Below, one piece after another: positions 14,711 to 23,436 of a stretch of 64,000 bases of DNA. The notes beneath the pieces are model-generated. The model saw only the letters and a program-made list of their open reading frames with translations. It made no database searches and was not told the origin of the DNA. Numbering within the stretch: the stretch's first letter is position 1; every line of letters begins with the position of its first letter. The stretch is from a virus: the IMG/VR virus record IMGVR_UViG_3300027917_000018, positions 124,001 through 188,000 of that record; one strand, 5' to 3'. Both the position numbers and the translations under genes were made by a program.

Positions 14711-15003
14711 GCCGAGCCCGCGCAATTTTGGAGGCTGAGACTCCCAAGGGCATCATGCAGCAGTTTAGTCCGGGCAGCCGGTTCATCATGCAGCCTTTAA
14801 GCCCGCAGGAGATTGAAACGCTTGCCGATGTCATCGCGATGGGACCGCTGACGCGGCAGCCCTGGCACGAGAAGTTCCTCGAACTGGGGTACCTGACGCT
14901 CTACGACGACATGCCCGATGCCGTGGAGGCCGCCGATGGGTTTGCCAAAGCGTTCTACGACAAGAATGGCTTCATTCGCCAGGGCTGGCTTCAGCAGCGC
15001 TAG
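14707..15003 (+). CDS. Tagged small protein, 98 aa
   Basis: Canonical tag MSRARAILEAETPKGIMQQF, then a compact helical domain (LSPQEIETLADVIAMG, WHEKFLELGYLTLYDDMPDAVEAADGFAKAFYDK). It is the last gene of the tagged operon; the TAG stop meets a convergent gene. Unknown function. Confidence 0.75.
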   Translation: MSRARAILEAETPKGIMQQFSPGSRFIMQPLSPQEIETLADVIAMGPLTRQPWHEKFLELGYLTLYDDMPDAVEAADGFAKAFYDKNGFIRQGWLQQR

Positions 15004-15410
15004 AGCATCCGCACGCCCTTGAGCACTGGAGCGGGCGGGTCTCGCCGGTAAATCAGAATCCCGTACTTCTTCGGGGCCGCTCCCTGGTTGGCGATGGTGT
15101 AGCTGAGCGCATTGGTCGAGGCTGAGCGCCCAACCGCGTACCAGCCATCTCCAATGTATTCCAGCAGTAGCAGTTGGTTGGCCTCCGGGTAATTGGTAAA
15201 CGCTCTGGTGTCGAACGTCTGGTTGAACTGCGTCCTGACAATGACGTTCGTATGGCTGAACGTCCCCGCTTCGCTGGCGAGGGTCGTGATGTTGGTGATG
15301 CTGAACACGTTGGTTGCCACAGTTGAGGGGCTGAGCAGCTCAAAATGCTCGTCGGGCCTGGCGACGGCTGTACACAGCACGGCAAGGCACAGAGGGAGAA
15401 TCCTTTTCAT
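15000..15410 (-). CDS. Exported Asn/Thr-rich protein, 136 aa
   Basis: Start placed at 15410 because the protein then begins with a clean signal peptide, MKRILPLCLAVLCTAVA. The mature part alternates hydrophobic and Asn/Thr residues (VFSITNITTLASEAG, NVIVRTQFNQTFDTR) and ends in KYGILIYRRDP, consistent with a secreted beta-sandwich. No family named. Convergent with the tagged operon and divergent from the lipoprotein genes at 15458. Confidence 0.65.
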   Translation of the reverse strand: MKRILPLCLAVLCTAVARPDEHFELLSPSTVATNVFSITNITTLASEAGTFSHTNVIVRTQFNQTFDTRAFTNYPEANQLLLLEYIGDGWYAVGRSASTNALSYTIANQGAAPKKYGILIYRRDPPAPVLKGVRML

Positions 15411-15447
15411 GGGGCTAATCTGCCGAGCCTTGGGCAATCTGTCTAGG

Positions 15448-15453
15448 TAGTTA
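15448..15453 (+). promoter_or_regulatory. TAGTTA start-proximal element
   Basis: TAGTTAGGAC ends directly before the GTG at 15458. It lies in the 47-base divergent gap with the exported protein at 15410. Confidence 0.45.
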
Positions 15454-15457
15454 GGAC

Positions 15458-15718
15458 GTGAAGAGCTTGCTGGTCATCGCTCTTGTCCTTCTGGCGGGAT
15501 GCACGACTTCATCCGAGAAGGGCAAAGTGACCCGGCATTACGTCTTCGGTTTCGGCGTGGTGACAGTTGACAGGGCAGCGGCGCAGGCTGAAGTGCGCTC
15601 CGTGCGCGCCTTTGGCGTTTACGGTTCTGCGCAGCAGTTTGCAGCTGGATACGTGGACACCTTGTCGACACTGGTGCCGGACGGAACAACGAACCTATTG
15701 ATCGAAGTGCGCAAATGA
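15458..15718 (+). CDS. Small lipoprotein, 86 aa
   Basis: GTG start; MKSLLVIALVLLAGC is a lipoprotein signal with lipobox LAGC and Cys15 as the modification site. The mature part is a short soluble domain. With the next gene it forms a tandem lipoprotein pair joined by ATGA. An outer-spanin or superinfection-exclusion role is possible for small phage lipoproteins, but nothing is specific here. Confidence 0.7.
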   Translation: MKSLLVIALVLLAGCTTSSEKGKVTRHYVFGFGVVTVDRAAAQAEVRSVRAFGVYGSAQQFAAGYVDTLSTLVPDGTTNLLIEVRK

Positions 15719-16332
15719 AACTGTGGCTTTTTCCACCCATTCTCGCGCTGCTGGCCGCCGGATGCACGACGCGGCATGCGGTGATCACGTCCACAGGCAA
15801 CGTCTTTGGCTTTGAGCTGGCGCAGAATCCCTCCAGCGGGATGTACCAAGCCAAGCTGGGCTATGCCAGGACTGAGTTTGCCTACGTGCCCTCCAACCGA
15901 TCGACCTCCACCAACGAGACCAGCTTTGGGCTCGGGGCCAGGGACGTGCCCGACGTGCTCATGGAACTGAAGTTTCAAAACGTATTCAAAGGCGGCGGTC
16001 TCTATCAGCGCCTGGCCATAGGGACTGTGGCAGTCAGCCAGCCAGGAGCGGCCTTTATGTTCGCCAAGGGGCCTGACGGAACCTTGGACCCGGATACGGC
16101 TGCGGCGATAGCCAACGTGAAGACGATCCCCGAGGCCAAGCCGGATTTGATGGCGGCCTTGGCTCCGCTGGCCAACGCCTACCAGAATTCCATGAACCAG
16201 AATGAATTCGACATGGTGGCCGCCGGGCAGGGATACCCCAGCTTTCAAACGTTTCTGACCAACCCCAATTTGACGCTTGAAGGCGTTTACAAGATGGCCG
16301 ACGAGCTGCGTAAACAGGGACTGATCGAATGA
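15715..16332 (+). CDS. Lipoprotein, 205 aa
   Basis: Signal and lipobox MKLWLFPPILALLAAGC (Cys17). The mature part begins TTRHAVITSTGNVFGFELAQNP and has a long Ala-rich C-terminal helical region (AALAPLANAYQNSM). Typical of phage- or element-encoded surface lipoproteins of unknown role. ATGA links on both sides put it in one transcript with the fibre genes that follow. Confidence 0.7.
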   Translation: MKLWLFPPILALLAAGCTTRHAVITSTGNVFGFELAQNPSSGMYQAKLGYARTEFAYVPSNRSTSTNETSFGLGARDVPDVLMELKFQNVFKGGGLYQRLAIGTVAVSQPGAAFMFAKGPDGTLDPDTAAAIANVKTIPEAKPDLMAALAPLANAYQNSMNQNEFDMVAAGQGYPSFQTFLTNPNLTLEGVYKMADELRKQGLIE

Positions 16333-16478
16333 CCACCGTGCTCCGAATCCCACTGACCACCGCCAACCTCGACCAGGCTATCGCGAACACGTGTGATGTG
16401 CAGAAGGCCGCAGGTTATCGGCTGGCAGGATGTTTCTCGGTCGGCGACCAACTTGTCCTCATCTTTCAGAAACCATGA
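16329..16478 (+). CDS. Small protein, 49 aa
   Basis: A short frame lying between the lipoprotein and the first fibre gene, with exact ATGA overlaps at both ends, which is strong support despite its size. The sequence ends GCFSVGDQLVLIFQKP, a beta-hairpin-like stretch. No function recognised. Confidence 0.6.
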   Translation: MTTVLRIPLTTANLDQAIANTCDVQKAAGYRLAGCFSVGDQLVLIFQKP

Positions 16479-17392
16479 GCTTAGCCGTTTACGTTTATTT
16501 CGACGGATCGAATCTTCAGCAGAAGATCGACTCAGACGACTATGCCTATGCGGGTAGTTGGGCCGCCGCGACGCCCTACTACGCTGCCTCGCTCGATGTG
16601 GTTGATTACGGCGACGCCCGCTACGTCGCGATACGGGACAACACGAATTTCGCCCCGCTCCGCAGACCGCCCAGGGGTCAAAATGAGGTCTGGTCCATTC
16701 TCTCGAAGATTCAGGAAGGTGACGAGCCACCGTGGCCCGCGCCGCCGCAGACCGAGGTCGCCCTGGAAACGGCGTGGGCAGGCACCGCGCTAGCCCAGCT
16801 GGCCTACGACACCGGCACCGTTGCTCTTTATATGGCCTGGCAGGGCACTCAGGATGCCCGCGTGGCCAATGACCTGGCCTACCTGGCGCTTCAGACTGCC
16901 TGGATTGGGACCAGCGCTGCTGGCGTGGACCTGGCGATCCAGGCCCTGGAAACCGCCTGGATGGGTACGGCGACCGCCAATACGGCGATCGAGACGGCTT
17001 GGGCCGCCACCGCCGCAGGCTCCAATTACGTCCAGAAGTCCGGGGACACGATGACGGGTAACCTGGTTGTGCCCCAGGTCATCATCGGCTACGGCACAGT
17101 TCCCTACTCGGCAGCTGCCGCCGGGACGATCCAGTACGACTTCAACGGCCCCGGCTACCAGCACACAACCATCGAGGGCGCACTGCACATTTCGGTCAAG
17201 AACATGACGGCGGGCGCGGAAATCGCCGTTCCGGTCACCTTCAACGGCAGCTTCCAAGTCGGCTTTCCAGGCCAGTGGACCTGGTACACCGAGCCACCCA
17301 CGGAGCTGAACGGAGCGGGCGAGACGATTTTTGCCTTTGCCGCCTTTGGAACGGACATGGTGGACGTTCGGGCAGCCCACGCAACGCGATAG
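16475..17392 (+). CDS. Fibre-type protein with AW-x-GT repeats, 305 aa
   Basis: The N-terminal part has a beta domain (YVYFDGSNLQQKID, DARYVAIRDNTN). Residues about 90-190 form an Ala-rich repeat in which ALETAWAGTALA, LYMAWQGTQDA, ALQTAWIGTSAA, ALETAWMGTATA and AIETAWAATAAG recur, a pattern suited to a trimeric coiled coil or stalk. YVQKSGDTMTGNL is the classic phage tail-fibre boundary motif. The C-terminal domain is related to that of the 127-residue gene at 19698. Probably a virion fibre or receptor-binding subunit. Confidence 0.75.
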   Translation: MSLAVYVYFDGSNLQQKIDSDDYAYAGSWAAATPYYAASLDVVDYGDARYVAIRDNTNFAPLRRPPRGQNEVWSILSKIQEGDEPPWPAPPQTEVALETAWAGTALAQLAYDTGTVALYMAWQGTQDARVANDLAYLALQTAWIGTSAAGVDLAIQALETAWMGTATANTAIETAWAATAAGSNYVQKSGDTMTGNLVVPQVIIGYGTVPYSAAAAGTIQYDFNGPGYQHTTIEGALHISVKNMTAGAEIAVPVTFNGSFQVGFPGQWTWYTEPPTELNGAGETIFAFAAFGTDMVDVRAAHATR

Positions 17393-17398
17393 ACGCTT

Positions 17399-19696
17399 AT
17401 GCCAGTTTCAGCATCAGACCAATACGCATACATCAACCTGAGCAGTCAGGTGGTGAATGTCTCGGGCGGTGAAGTCAACGATCGCGGCGTTTACTCGCAA
17501 GCCGAGTTTTACGCGATCAACGACGTGGTGGAGTACTTGAACAGTCTCTACATCTGCCTCACACCCAATTCTGCCCAGCCGCCGACGGCCATTGTCGATG
17601 ACAACTGGTCGGCTTTCGTTCAGACCACGGGCGAGGCCCCGCTGACTATCGAGCAGCTCTACGAAATTGTTCTCCAGAATTATCAGGTGACGCTGTACGG
17701 CACCCAGCTGGCCTACACCGCCTTGGAAACTGCTTGGACGGGAACGGCGCTGGCAAATACCGCGATTCAAGTCGCCTACGACGGGACCAACGCCGCCAAC
17801 TTGGCGCTTACGCAGGTTAACAACGCGCTCACGGTGGCCTATGCGGGCACCGAGCTGGCCTATACCGCGCTGCAAACGGCTTGGACCGGGACCAACACAG
17901 CCAACAGCATCAATATCATCAGCGCGGCAGCCAACGGCACCGACATCAGTGCCGGGCGCTCCGGGGACAATCTTCGGGTCAAGAGCATCATCCCCGGCGT
18001 CGACGTTTACATTGAGGACTACGGAACGGCGGTCGAAATCGGCTCGACCGGTCCCAGCGCGGTGCCTGTTGGGCTGGAAGGCGAGGCGTACATCTTCGTG
18101 GGCGGCGACGCCTCGGGGACTGTAAACGGCGACGCGCTCGTGGCGGCCCACACGGCGGCCAAGACCAAGACGCCGCACGGCCAGGCTCTATCGGCCAACA
18201 ATCGGTACACCATCTTCCTGCTGCCGGGCAATTATACGCTGACCGACGACGCGCTTCAGTTGGACACCAGCTACATCGACCTTATTGGTCTCGGCAAAGG
18301 CCGCGAAGCCTATCTGACCTCCAGCGGTAACACGCTGCGCGTAACCTCGTCGACCGGACACAATCGCCTGGCCAATCTGACGATTCACACGTCGGCTGCG
18401 GCCACCAACAGCAACACCGGCAAGCACGCTTATTCGGGCGAGTTTTCCAGCTCGGCCAGCACGTTTGAGGCGAGGAACGTTTTGTTTACGTCAAACAACA
18501 ACTACAACGCGATGAAGGCGCAGGCGGGGATGTACGGGACCTACATCGACTGCGAGTGCGATAAGGAGGGCGGATTCAACTGCGCTTTCCAGTCCTGGTC
18601 GTCATCCGTCGGCCTCTACGGGAAGTTCATCCGGTGCAAAGCTAAAACGTACTCTTTTGGCGCGACCTTCAACGTCAACCAAACGGTGACGTTGTCGGGC
18701 CAGTTTATCCAGTGCGAGGCGGAAGAAGATTCGTTCGGCAAAAACCAAACCTACGACACGACCATGAGCGGCTATTTCCACAGCTGCCGAGTCAATTCCA
18801 GCGGAGGGTACTGCTTTGGCCACGTGAGCACGGCGGGCCGGACCCTCACGATGTCGGGCATCTTCATCGGCTGCGTGGACGTTGGCAATGGGTTCTGTTT
18901 CGGCAATGTGATCGTGCATGGGAACGTGACGATGAGTGGCATCTTCATGAACTGCACCACCAACGGCGCAGGGTTCGGAACAAACAATTACACGTTTGGG
19001 TCTTCCACTGGCACCCGGCTTCTGAGCGGCGTGTTCATGGACTGCCGCACTACGGGCTACGGCTTTGGCGGCGGTACGACGGCGGGTGGCACAACAACGC
19101 TGTCGGGCCGCTTCGTCAACTGTGAAGCCGTTCAAAACGTTTTTTGTTTTGGTTACGGGGCCAACACCGATTGCTCGGGCTACTTTTTCAACTGCCGGGC
19201 AGGCGGAGAGGCTTTTGGCACAGGCGGTGGCGTGGCCTCTGGAACCTTTATTGGCTGTGTGGCAGGCGCTGGCTCTTTCGGCGGCACCGACACGGGCAGC
19301 TCGACGGGAGGCACGGCTTCAGGAACCTTCATCTCCTGCGTTGGCGGTGCCTACAGTTTCGGCGGAGCGGACGTGAGCGGCTCTCCGGGCACTATGTCGG
19401 GCACGATGCAGAACTGCGTGCTCACCGGACTGCTCTATGCCACGGTGACGGGCAAGATTGAGAACATGCGGATCGAGGCCACAGGCTCCAACCAAAATGC
19501 GGTGCTGATCGGCAGCAACGGCAGACTTTACGGTTGCACCTTGATCAAGACCGGAACCGGCTATGCGATCAGCGGCACAGGCTCGATCACAGCCAAGGTC
19601 GCTCACTGCCGGATGAACAGTGGCCCGGACCCAGGTTTCACCTTCACCAACGGAATCGAGACCCCGTACAACGTCGTGGATAGCGACATCACTTGA
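17399..19696 (+). CDS. Tail spike / fibre with parallel beta-helix, 765 aa
   Basis: Residues about 95-165 repeat the AW-x-GT stalk of the upstream gene (ALETAWTGTALA, AIQVAYDGTNAA, ALQTAWTGTNTA). From about residue 220 there is a pectate-lyase-type right-handed beta helix (FLLPGNYTLTDDALQL, DLIGLG). About 12 rungs then show the pattern SGxFxxCxAxxxxFG (for example SGQFIQCEAEEDSFG, SGIFIGC, SGVFMDCRTTGYGFG), stacking Cys, Phe and Gly at constant places. The fold is that of receptor-binding or depolymerising spikes; no catalytic residues can be assigned. It follows the related fibre after 6 bases. Confidence 0.8.
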   Translation: MPVSASDQYAYINLSSQVVNVSGGEVNDRGVYSQAEFYAINDVVEYLNSLYICLTPNSAQPPTAIVDDNWSAFVQTTGEAPLTIEQLYEIVLQNYQVTLYGTQLAYTALETAWTGTALANTAIQVAYDGTNAANLALTQVNNALTVAYAGTELAYTALQTAWTGTNTANSINIISAAANGTDISAGRSGDNLRVKSIIPGVDVYIEDYGTAVEIGSTGPSAVPVGLEGEAYIFVGGDASGTVNGDALVAAHTAAKTKTPHGQALSANNRYTIFLLPGNYTLTDDALQLDTSYIDLIGLGKGREAYLTSSGNTLRVTSSTGHNRLANLTIHTSAAATNSNTGKHAYSGEFSSSASTFEARNVLFTSNNNYNAMKAQAGMYGTYIDCECDKEGGFNCAFQSWSSSVGLYGKFIRCKAKTYSFGATFNVNQTVTLSGQFIQCEAEEDSFGKNQTYDTTMSGYFHSCRVNSSGGYCFGHVSTAGRTLTMSGIFIGCVDVGNGFCFGNVIVHGNVTMSGIFMNCTTNGAGFGTNNYTFGSSTGTRLLSGVFMDCRTTGYGFGGGTTAGGTTTLSGRFVNCEAVQNVFCFGYGANTDCSGYFFNCRAGGEAFGTGGGVASGTFIGCVAGAGSFGGTDTGSSTGGTASGTFISCVGGAYSFGGADVSGSPGTMSGTMQNCVLTGLLYATVTGKIENMRIEATGSNQNAVLIGSNGRLYGCTLIKTGTGYAISGTGSITAKVAHCRMNSGPDPGFTFTNGIETPYNVVDSDIT

Positions 19697-19697
19697 T

Positions 19698-20081
19698 ATG
19701 TCACAGACCAACCAAGGCAACAGGATTCTGACCACCGACCCCTACTGGCAGGGGCCTAGCGTGGGAGCCCACCAGGTCATCGGCTATGCGGGCACCGTGA
19801 TGGTTGACTTCGCGGGAAGCATGTCGGCCTACCAAACCGTCACGCTGTCAGGGAACATCCACTTTGACGTGATGAATATGGCCGGTGGAGCCAACAACCA
19901 CGGTGTCAGCATCCGGGTAATCGGGGACGGCAGCGACCGCCTCGTGGGCTACAACACGGACATCAAGTGGCTCGGCACCGCTCCAGGCACTCAGGCGGCC
20001 AATAAGGTTTCGGTTGCGAGCTTCACCGCCTACGGCACGCTGCCGACGGACGTGGTGGCGGTTTATGCGAAGCAGCGATGA
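19698..20081 (+). CDS. Short receptor-binding-type protein, 127 aa
   Basis: Beta-rich protein (VIGYAGTVMVDFAGSMSAYQTVTLSGNIHFDVMNMAGG) related to the C-terminal domain of the fibre at 16475, which has GTIQYDFNGPGYQHT and ALHISVKNMTAGA at equivalent places. Both end in FxAYGTLPTDVVAVYAKQR / FAAFGTDMVDVRAAHATR. A free-standing copy of a tip domain, possibly an exchangeable adhesin. Confidence 0.7.
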   Translation: MSQTNQGNRILTTDPYWQGPSVGAHQVIGYAGTVMVDFAGSMSAYQTVTLSGNIHFDVMNMAGGANNHGVSIRVIGDGSDRLVGYNTDIKWLGTAPGTQAANKVSVASFTAYGTLPTDVVAVYAKQR

Positions 20082-21349
20082 CCGTAAACGTCAATTTCAC
20101 GTGGTTTGATCTGCCGTACCTGGCCTACGCCGGAGAGGCGGGGCCGCCGCCCGACGGTTGGGAGCCTTTCTCCGACTACGCGATTGACTACTACGCCGTA
20201 AACAATCCGTTTCCCTACGGCGGCCAGAATTTTGCGGGCACTTGGTACGCCTCGCCGTCTTCGGAGGGCATCCAAGCCTGGGAGGGCTGGGAATACACAA
20301 CCGGAACCTTGGGCCAGGACAAGGGCACAAGCAGCCTGGATCAGCTGGGCATTGGTTTTGAAGGGACTTGGTATGGCCAGCACAGCGACAGCTATTTCGT
20401 CGGCGAGGACCGGTGGAATTACGGAGCGGGCACCGTCTTCCAGGAGTACGCGGGCACTGAGTTTAACGCGGTCGACGGATTTAGCGGCACCTGGTACGCC
20501 GTGGACAGAGATTACAGCGCCCATGATGACTTTTCCAGCTATGGAACGAGCAGCGGCACGTTTGGCGGCGTTGAGATTGAGCAGATGGGAGCCGGTACCG
20601 TGCCGCTGGCCGCCGGAGGCGCGTGGGCCGGTACCTGGGCGGTTGGTGAGGGCACCTACCCGTCCTTAAGCCCAATTCTGCTCCTGGATTCTGGCTCAGC
20701 TTTCTCCGGCAGCCTGTCGGGCACCGCCGCCGTCTGGTTGGATTTTTCAGGATCGGGCAATCACTTCTACGAGTACACTGCGGGCGGCGGCCCGGTCATC
20801 GACTGGAACAACGCCCTCAACGGCTACCCCGTGCTTTCGTTCGGGACATTCTCCGAGAACCGGCTTTATCGCCAGCAGTTCGTTCAGGACCGTGGCAGCG
20901 TCGAGGCATTCCTGGTCGTGCGAGCGGACGCAGACCCGCCGCCTGCTGGACCAAATGTCGGTGCTTGGGCCAATTTCAGCCAGAACACACCTTCCAGCCA
21001 CACACCGTTCTCCGACGGCAACATCTATGAGAACATGTGGTCGGCGACGCGGTTCTCGTTCAACCCGACTACGCCGCTGAATCAATGGCTGGTGTACAAT
21101 GTCCGCCATAGCGGCTACCGGGTGCAGGTTGAACTGAACGGCACCGAGTTGGCCTACAATACCACTCAGACCTTGGACGTGACGGCATCGGTGACAGGGA
21201 CCTACGTCCTTGGAGCTGGGGTGGCTTCCGGCCCCACCTACTACGCCTGGCTTGGCAAAATGGCCCATGTCCGCGTTTACGACCACGTGCTTTCACCTTC
21301 GGAGCGCGGAGACGTGGTGAAAGAACTCAAAGCCAGGTTTGCGATATGA
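20078..21349 (+). CDS. Fibre-associated protein with LamG-like C-terminus, 423 aa
   Basis: The N-terminal half is Gly/Tyr/Trp-rich with recurrent FxGTWYA/AGTWYA units (NFAGTWYASP, FEGTWYGQH, FSGTWYAVDR, WAGTWAVGE). The second half is a concanavalin/LamG-type jelly roll: SPILLLDSGSAF, AVWLDFSGSGNHF, WLVYNVRHSGYRVQVELNG, and KMAHVRVYDHVLSPSERGDVVKEL, the standard last motif of such domains. Carbohydrate binding at the virion tip is likely. ATGA-linked to its neighbours. Confidence 0.75.
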   Translation: MTVNVNFTWFDLPYLAYAGEAGPPPDGWEPFSDYAIDYYAVNNPFPYGGQNFAGTWYASPSSEGIQAWEGWEYTTGTLGQDKGTSSLDQLGIGFEGTWYGQHSDSYFVGEDRWNYGAGTVFQEYAGTEFNAVDGFSGTWYAVDRDYSAHDDFSSYGTSSGTFGGVEIEQMGAGTVPLAAGGAWAGTWAVGEGTYPSLSPILLLDSGSAFSGSLSGTAAVWLDFSGSGNHFYEYTAGGGPVIDWNNALNGYPVLSFGTFSENRLYRQQFVQDRGSVEAFLVVRADADPPPAGPNVGAWANFSQNTPSSHTPFSDGNIYENMWSATRFSFNPTTPLNQWLVYNVRHSGYRVQVELNGTELAYNTTQTLDVTASVTGTYVLGAGVASGPTYYAWLGKMAHVRVYDHVLSPSERGDVVKELKARFAI

Positions 21350-22092
21350 GCCTAACCTTTCTGGCAAGAGAAGACGTGGTTTCGATTTCATCGGAGGCCC
21401 TGGTTCTGCGTTCCTCCAGCGTAGCCCGACAGTTGCCCTGGGGCAGCGACTGGCAGCAGCTTATGATCGGGGTTCGCTTTAGGATTGATGGTGGCTGGGT
21501 CAGTTACGGCGACGCGGTGACGAACATGAACTTTGGAACAGCCACGGCGATCCCCAGGTGGCAGGTGGGCCTTTGCTCCGGTGGCCAGGCGGTGGTTGAT
21601 GACGGCATCAATCACTTTTGCGGGGCCATCAGTTTCCTAAACACCTGGGGAAACGCGGGCACGTCCGAAAGCGACCGAGGCTACACCGTAGGTCCTGGCG
21701 GAATGCTGATCGCGACGCAGATCGGATGGACCAGAACCAGCTACGGCGGTAGCATTTCTGCGGCAAGCGCCGGTTTTACCGCCACGGAGGGCCTGGCCTG
21801 CGCGATTTTCGTGCAGATTACCAAGGGCAGTCCCACCTGGAGTTTGAAGTACGCGATACCCAACGCTTATTCTAATGGCGACACGAAGACGGCCCAACAG
21901 GTGTCGGTTATGTGCGAGACCGACATCGAGAACGCGCCTACTTGGGATAGCGGCTATCAAAGGTCCAATTCAGCTGGAACGCCCACCATCGACGAAAGCA
22001 CCTACGGGCCGCTGGATTCGGTCTGCCTGTACTGGAATTGGCAGATGCCCAGGATGAGGATTTTCGACATCTACGTACACAAAAGGTACTGA
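21346..22092 (+). CDS. Virion adhesin-type protein, 248 aa (paralogue family P)
   Basis: One of four paralogues in this window (21346, 22094, 38193, 38972). They share a start in which a short strand leads to a DWxxLxIGVRF-type segment, a middle VGPGGMLIATQIG-type strand, an ITKGSPTWSLKYAIPNAY-type strand, and an end DESTYGPLDSVCLYWNWQMPRMRIFDIYV. Beta-sandwich virion protein; host-range or decoration role inferred from place and duplication. Confidence 0.7.
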   Translation: MSLTFLAREDVVSISSEALVLRSSSVARQLPWGSDWQQLMIGVRFRIDGGWVSYGDAVTNMNFGTATAIPRWQVGLCSGGQAVVDDGINHFCGAISFLNTWGNAGTSESDRGYTVGPGGMLIATQIGWTRTSYGGSISAASAGFTATEGLACAIFVQITKGSPTWSLKYAIPNAYSNGDTKTAQQVSVMCETDIENAPTWDSGYQRSNSAGTPTIDESTYGPLDSVCLYWNWQMPRMRIFDIYVHKRY

Positions 22093-22093
22093 C

Positions 22094-22816
22094 ATGATTG
22101 CGATTACAGAAAGGATTATCGGCGGGTCGACGGACCAGAACGTGCGGCTCCAAACTGCCGGGCTGTCCCGGCCCATGTCGATCGGAACCGACTGGACCAA
22201 AATCCGTGTGGGCATCCGCTACGCGTTTAATCTTGGCACGTACACAGGCAGCCTGTCGGGCACGCCCAGGTTTGGTTTTGGCATCTGCGCGAATGCCCAG
22301 TACGAGATTTTCAGCTACACGAACGTTTCCCACATGTTTGGCATTTTGAGCAATGCCACCACGATGACTCCTGGGTTGTCCGGTTCTGAGTACGCGATAA
22401 CGGTAGGCGGCGGTGGCATTCTTTTGGCGGACAAGGTGGGAAGCACGATCACCACAGGGTCGGGATCACTTTCGGCGGGCACGGCGCTTTCGGCGTCGCC
22501 GCAGGATGGCCGAAGCTGTCTGTGGCTCCAAATTCAAAAAGGAAGCCCCAACTTCACCTGCGACATGTGCTATCCGGGAAGTGCGGCACCGGCAGTGATC
22601 GACTTGAGTGAGTCCGAGTTTTTCCTGGGCATGGAAACTGATCCGGGCAGCATTCCCGCTTTGAGCGGTAATTTCTCGGGCTACCAGTCCAGAACTGCTA
22701 TTGCCCACGCCTTGGATGAGGCGGCCAACGGCTATTTTAACGGTGTCTGGATCGACTGGAATAGGACAACCTGGTCGGTCGAGGTTTCGGACGTAGCCGT
22801 TTACAAGGTGTCCTAG
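22094..22816 (+). CDS. Virion adhesin-type protein, 240 aa (paralogue family P)
   Basis: Paralogue of the preceding gene: SIGTDWTKIRVGIRYAF, GGGGILLADKVG, IQKGSPNFTCDMCYPGS and the closing LDEAANGYFNGVWIDWN...VEVSDVAVYKV match it segment by segment. The tandem arrangement with one base between genes suggests duplication and divergence of a receptor-binding component. Ends in TAG. Confidence 0.7.
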   Translation: MIAITERIIGGSTDQNVRLQTAGLSRPMSIGTDWTKIRVGIRYAFNLGTYTGSLSGTPRFGFGICANAQYEIFSYTNVSHMFGILSNATTMTPGLSGSEYAITVGGGGILLADKVGSTITTGSGSLSAGTALSASPQDGRSCLWLQIQKGSPNFTCDMCYPGSAAPAVIDLSESEFFLGMETDPGSIPALSGNFSGYQSRTAIAHALDEAANGYFNGVWIDWNRTTWSVEVSDVAVYKVS

Positions 22817-22826
22817 CGGGCCAGTG

Positions 22827-22832
22827 TAGTTA
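22827..22832 (+). promoter_or_regulatory. TAGTTA start-proximal element
   Basis: TAGTTA lies 7 bases before the ATG at 22840 in a 23-base intergenic gap. Confidence 0.4.
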
Positions 22833-22839
22833 GGGGCGT

Positions 22840-23346
22840 ATGAAGACAAAACTAGCTTCGACCCTACTGGCGCTGATTGTCGCAGTATCAGCGATTTCGT
22901 TTACGACGGGATGCCGGACTACCAACCCGGACACGGGTGAAGTGGTCTTTGATCCTGTGCGCACTGAGAAAGTTCAGGCCGCGATCAAGCCCGCTATCGC
23001 GACGGGTGTCTTGATCGGCATTCGCCAGGAAGCCCAGGCTGCCACGGCTTTTGTCCTGGCGGAGCAGGTCTTGCAGGACCTGGTAGGCCAGCGGCAGATT
23101 GACCCAACGGTGGTCAACGACGCCCTGATAAAACTGAACCTGGCCGCCCTGCAAAGCCAGGACGCCAAGCTTGCGGCCCAGGTCGGCATCAACACCATGC
23201 TGGCCCTGTACAATGCGGCGGTGGCGGATCGCGTTCAGGCAGACATCGCCGAGGACCAGTACCTGTACGCCATTTTGCAGACTCTGGCCGACGGCGTCTC
23301 GATGGGACTGACCCAGGCCAAAGAGGCGGGCTTAATCTCGCCATAA
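22840..23346 (+). CDS. Lipoprotein, 168 aa
   Basis: MKTKLASTLLALIVAVSAISFTTGC is a lipoprotein signal (Cys25). The mature region is almost all helix and Ala/Gln-rich (AATAFVLAEQVLQDLVGQRQ, AALQSQDAKLAAQVGINTML), suggesting a periplasmic coiled rod. Located just before a holin-like gene, it could be the outer spanin or another lysis accessory, which is positional inference. It is followed by a terminator-like hairpin. Confidence 0.65.
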   Translation: MKTKLASTLLALIVAVSAISFTTGCRTTNPDTGEVVFDPVRTEKVQAAIKPAIATGVLIGIRQEAQAATAFVLAEQVLQDLVGQRQIDPTVVNDALIKLNLAALQSQDAKLAAQVGINTMLALYNAAVADRVQADIAEDQYLYAILQTLADGVSMGLTQAKEAGLISP

Positions 23347-23369
23347 GGCTTTAGCTGGCCATAGGTACC

Positions 23370-23401
23370 AAGGGGCGGCCTTCTTGTTTGGGCCGCCCCT
23401 T
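23370..23401 (+). terminator. Strong GC hairpin after the lipoprotein gene
   Basis: AAGGGGCGGCC (23370-23380) pairs perfectly with GGCCGCCCCTT (23391-23401) around a 10-base loop, 24 bases after the TAA. Only a short T-containing tract (GTATTT) follows, so it may be a weak intrinsic terminator or an RNA-stability hairpin. Confidence 0.6.
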
Positions 23402-23436
23402 GTATTTAGGGTGGCGACTATCGCCGTCGAAAAACT

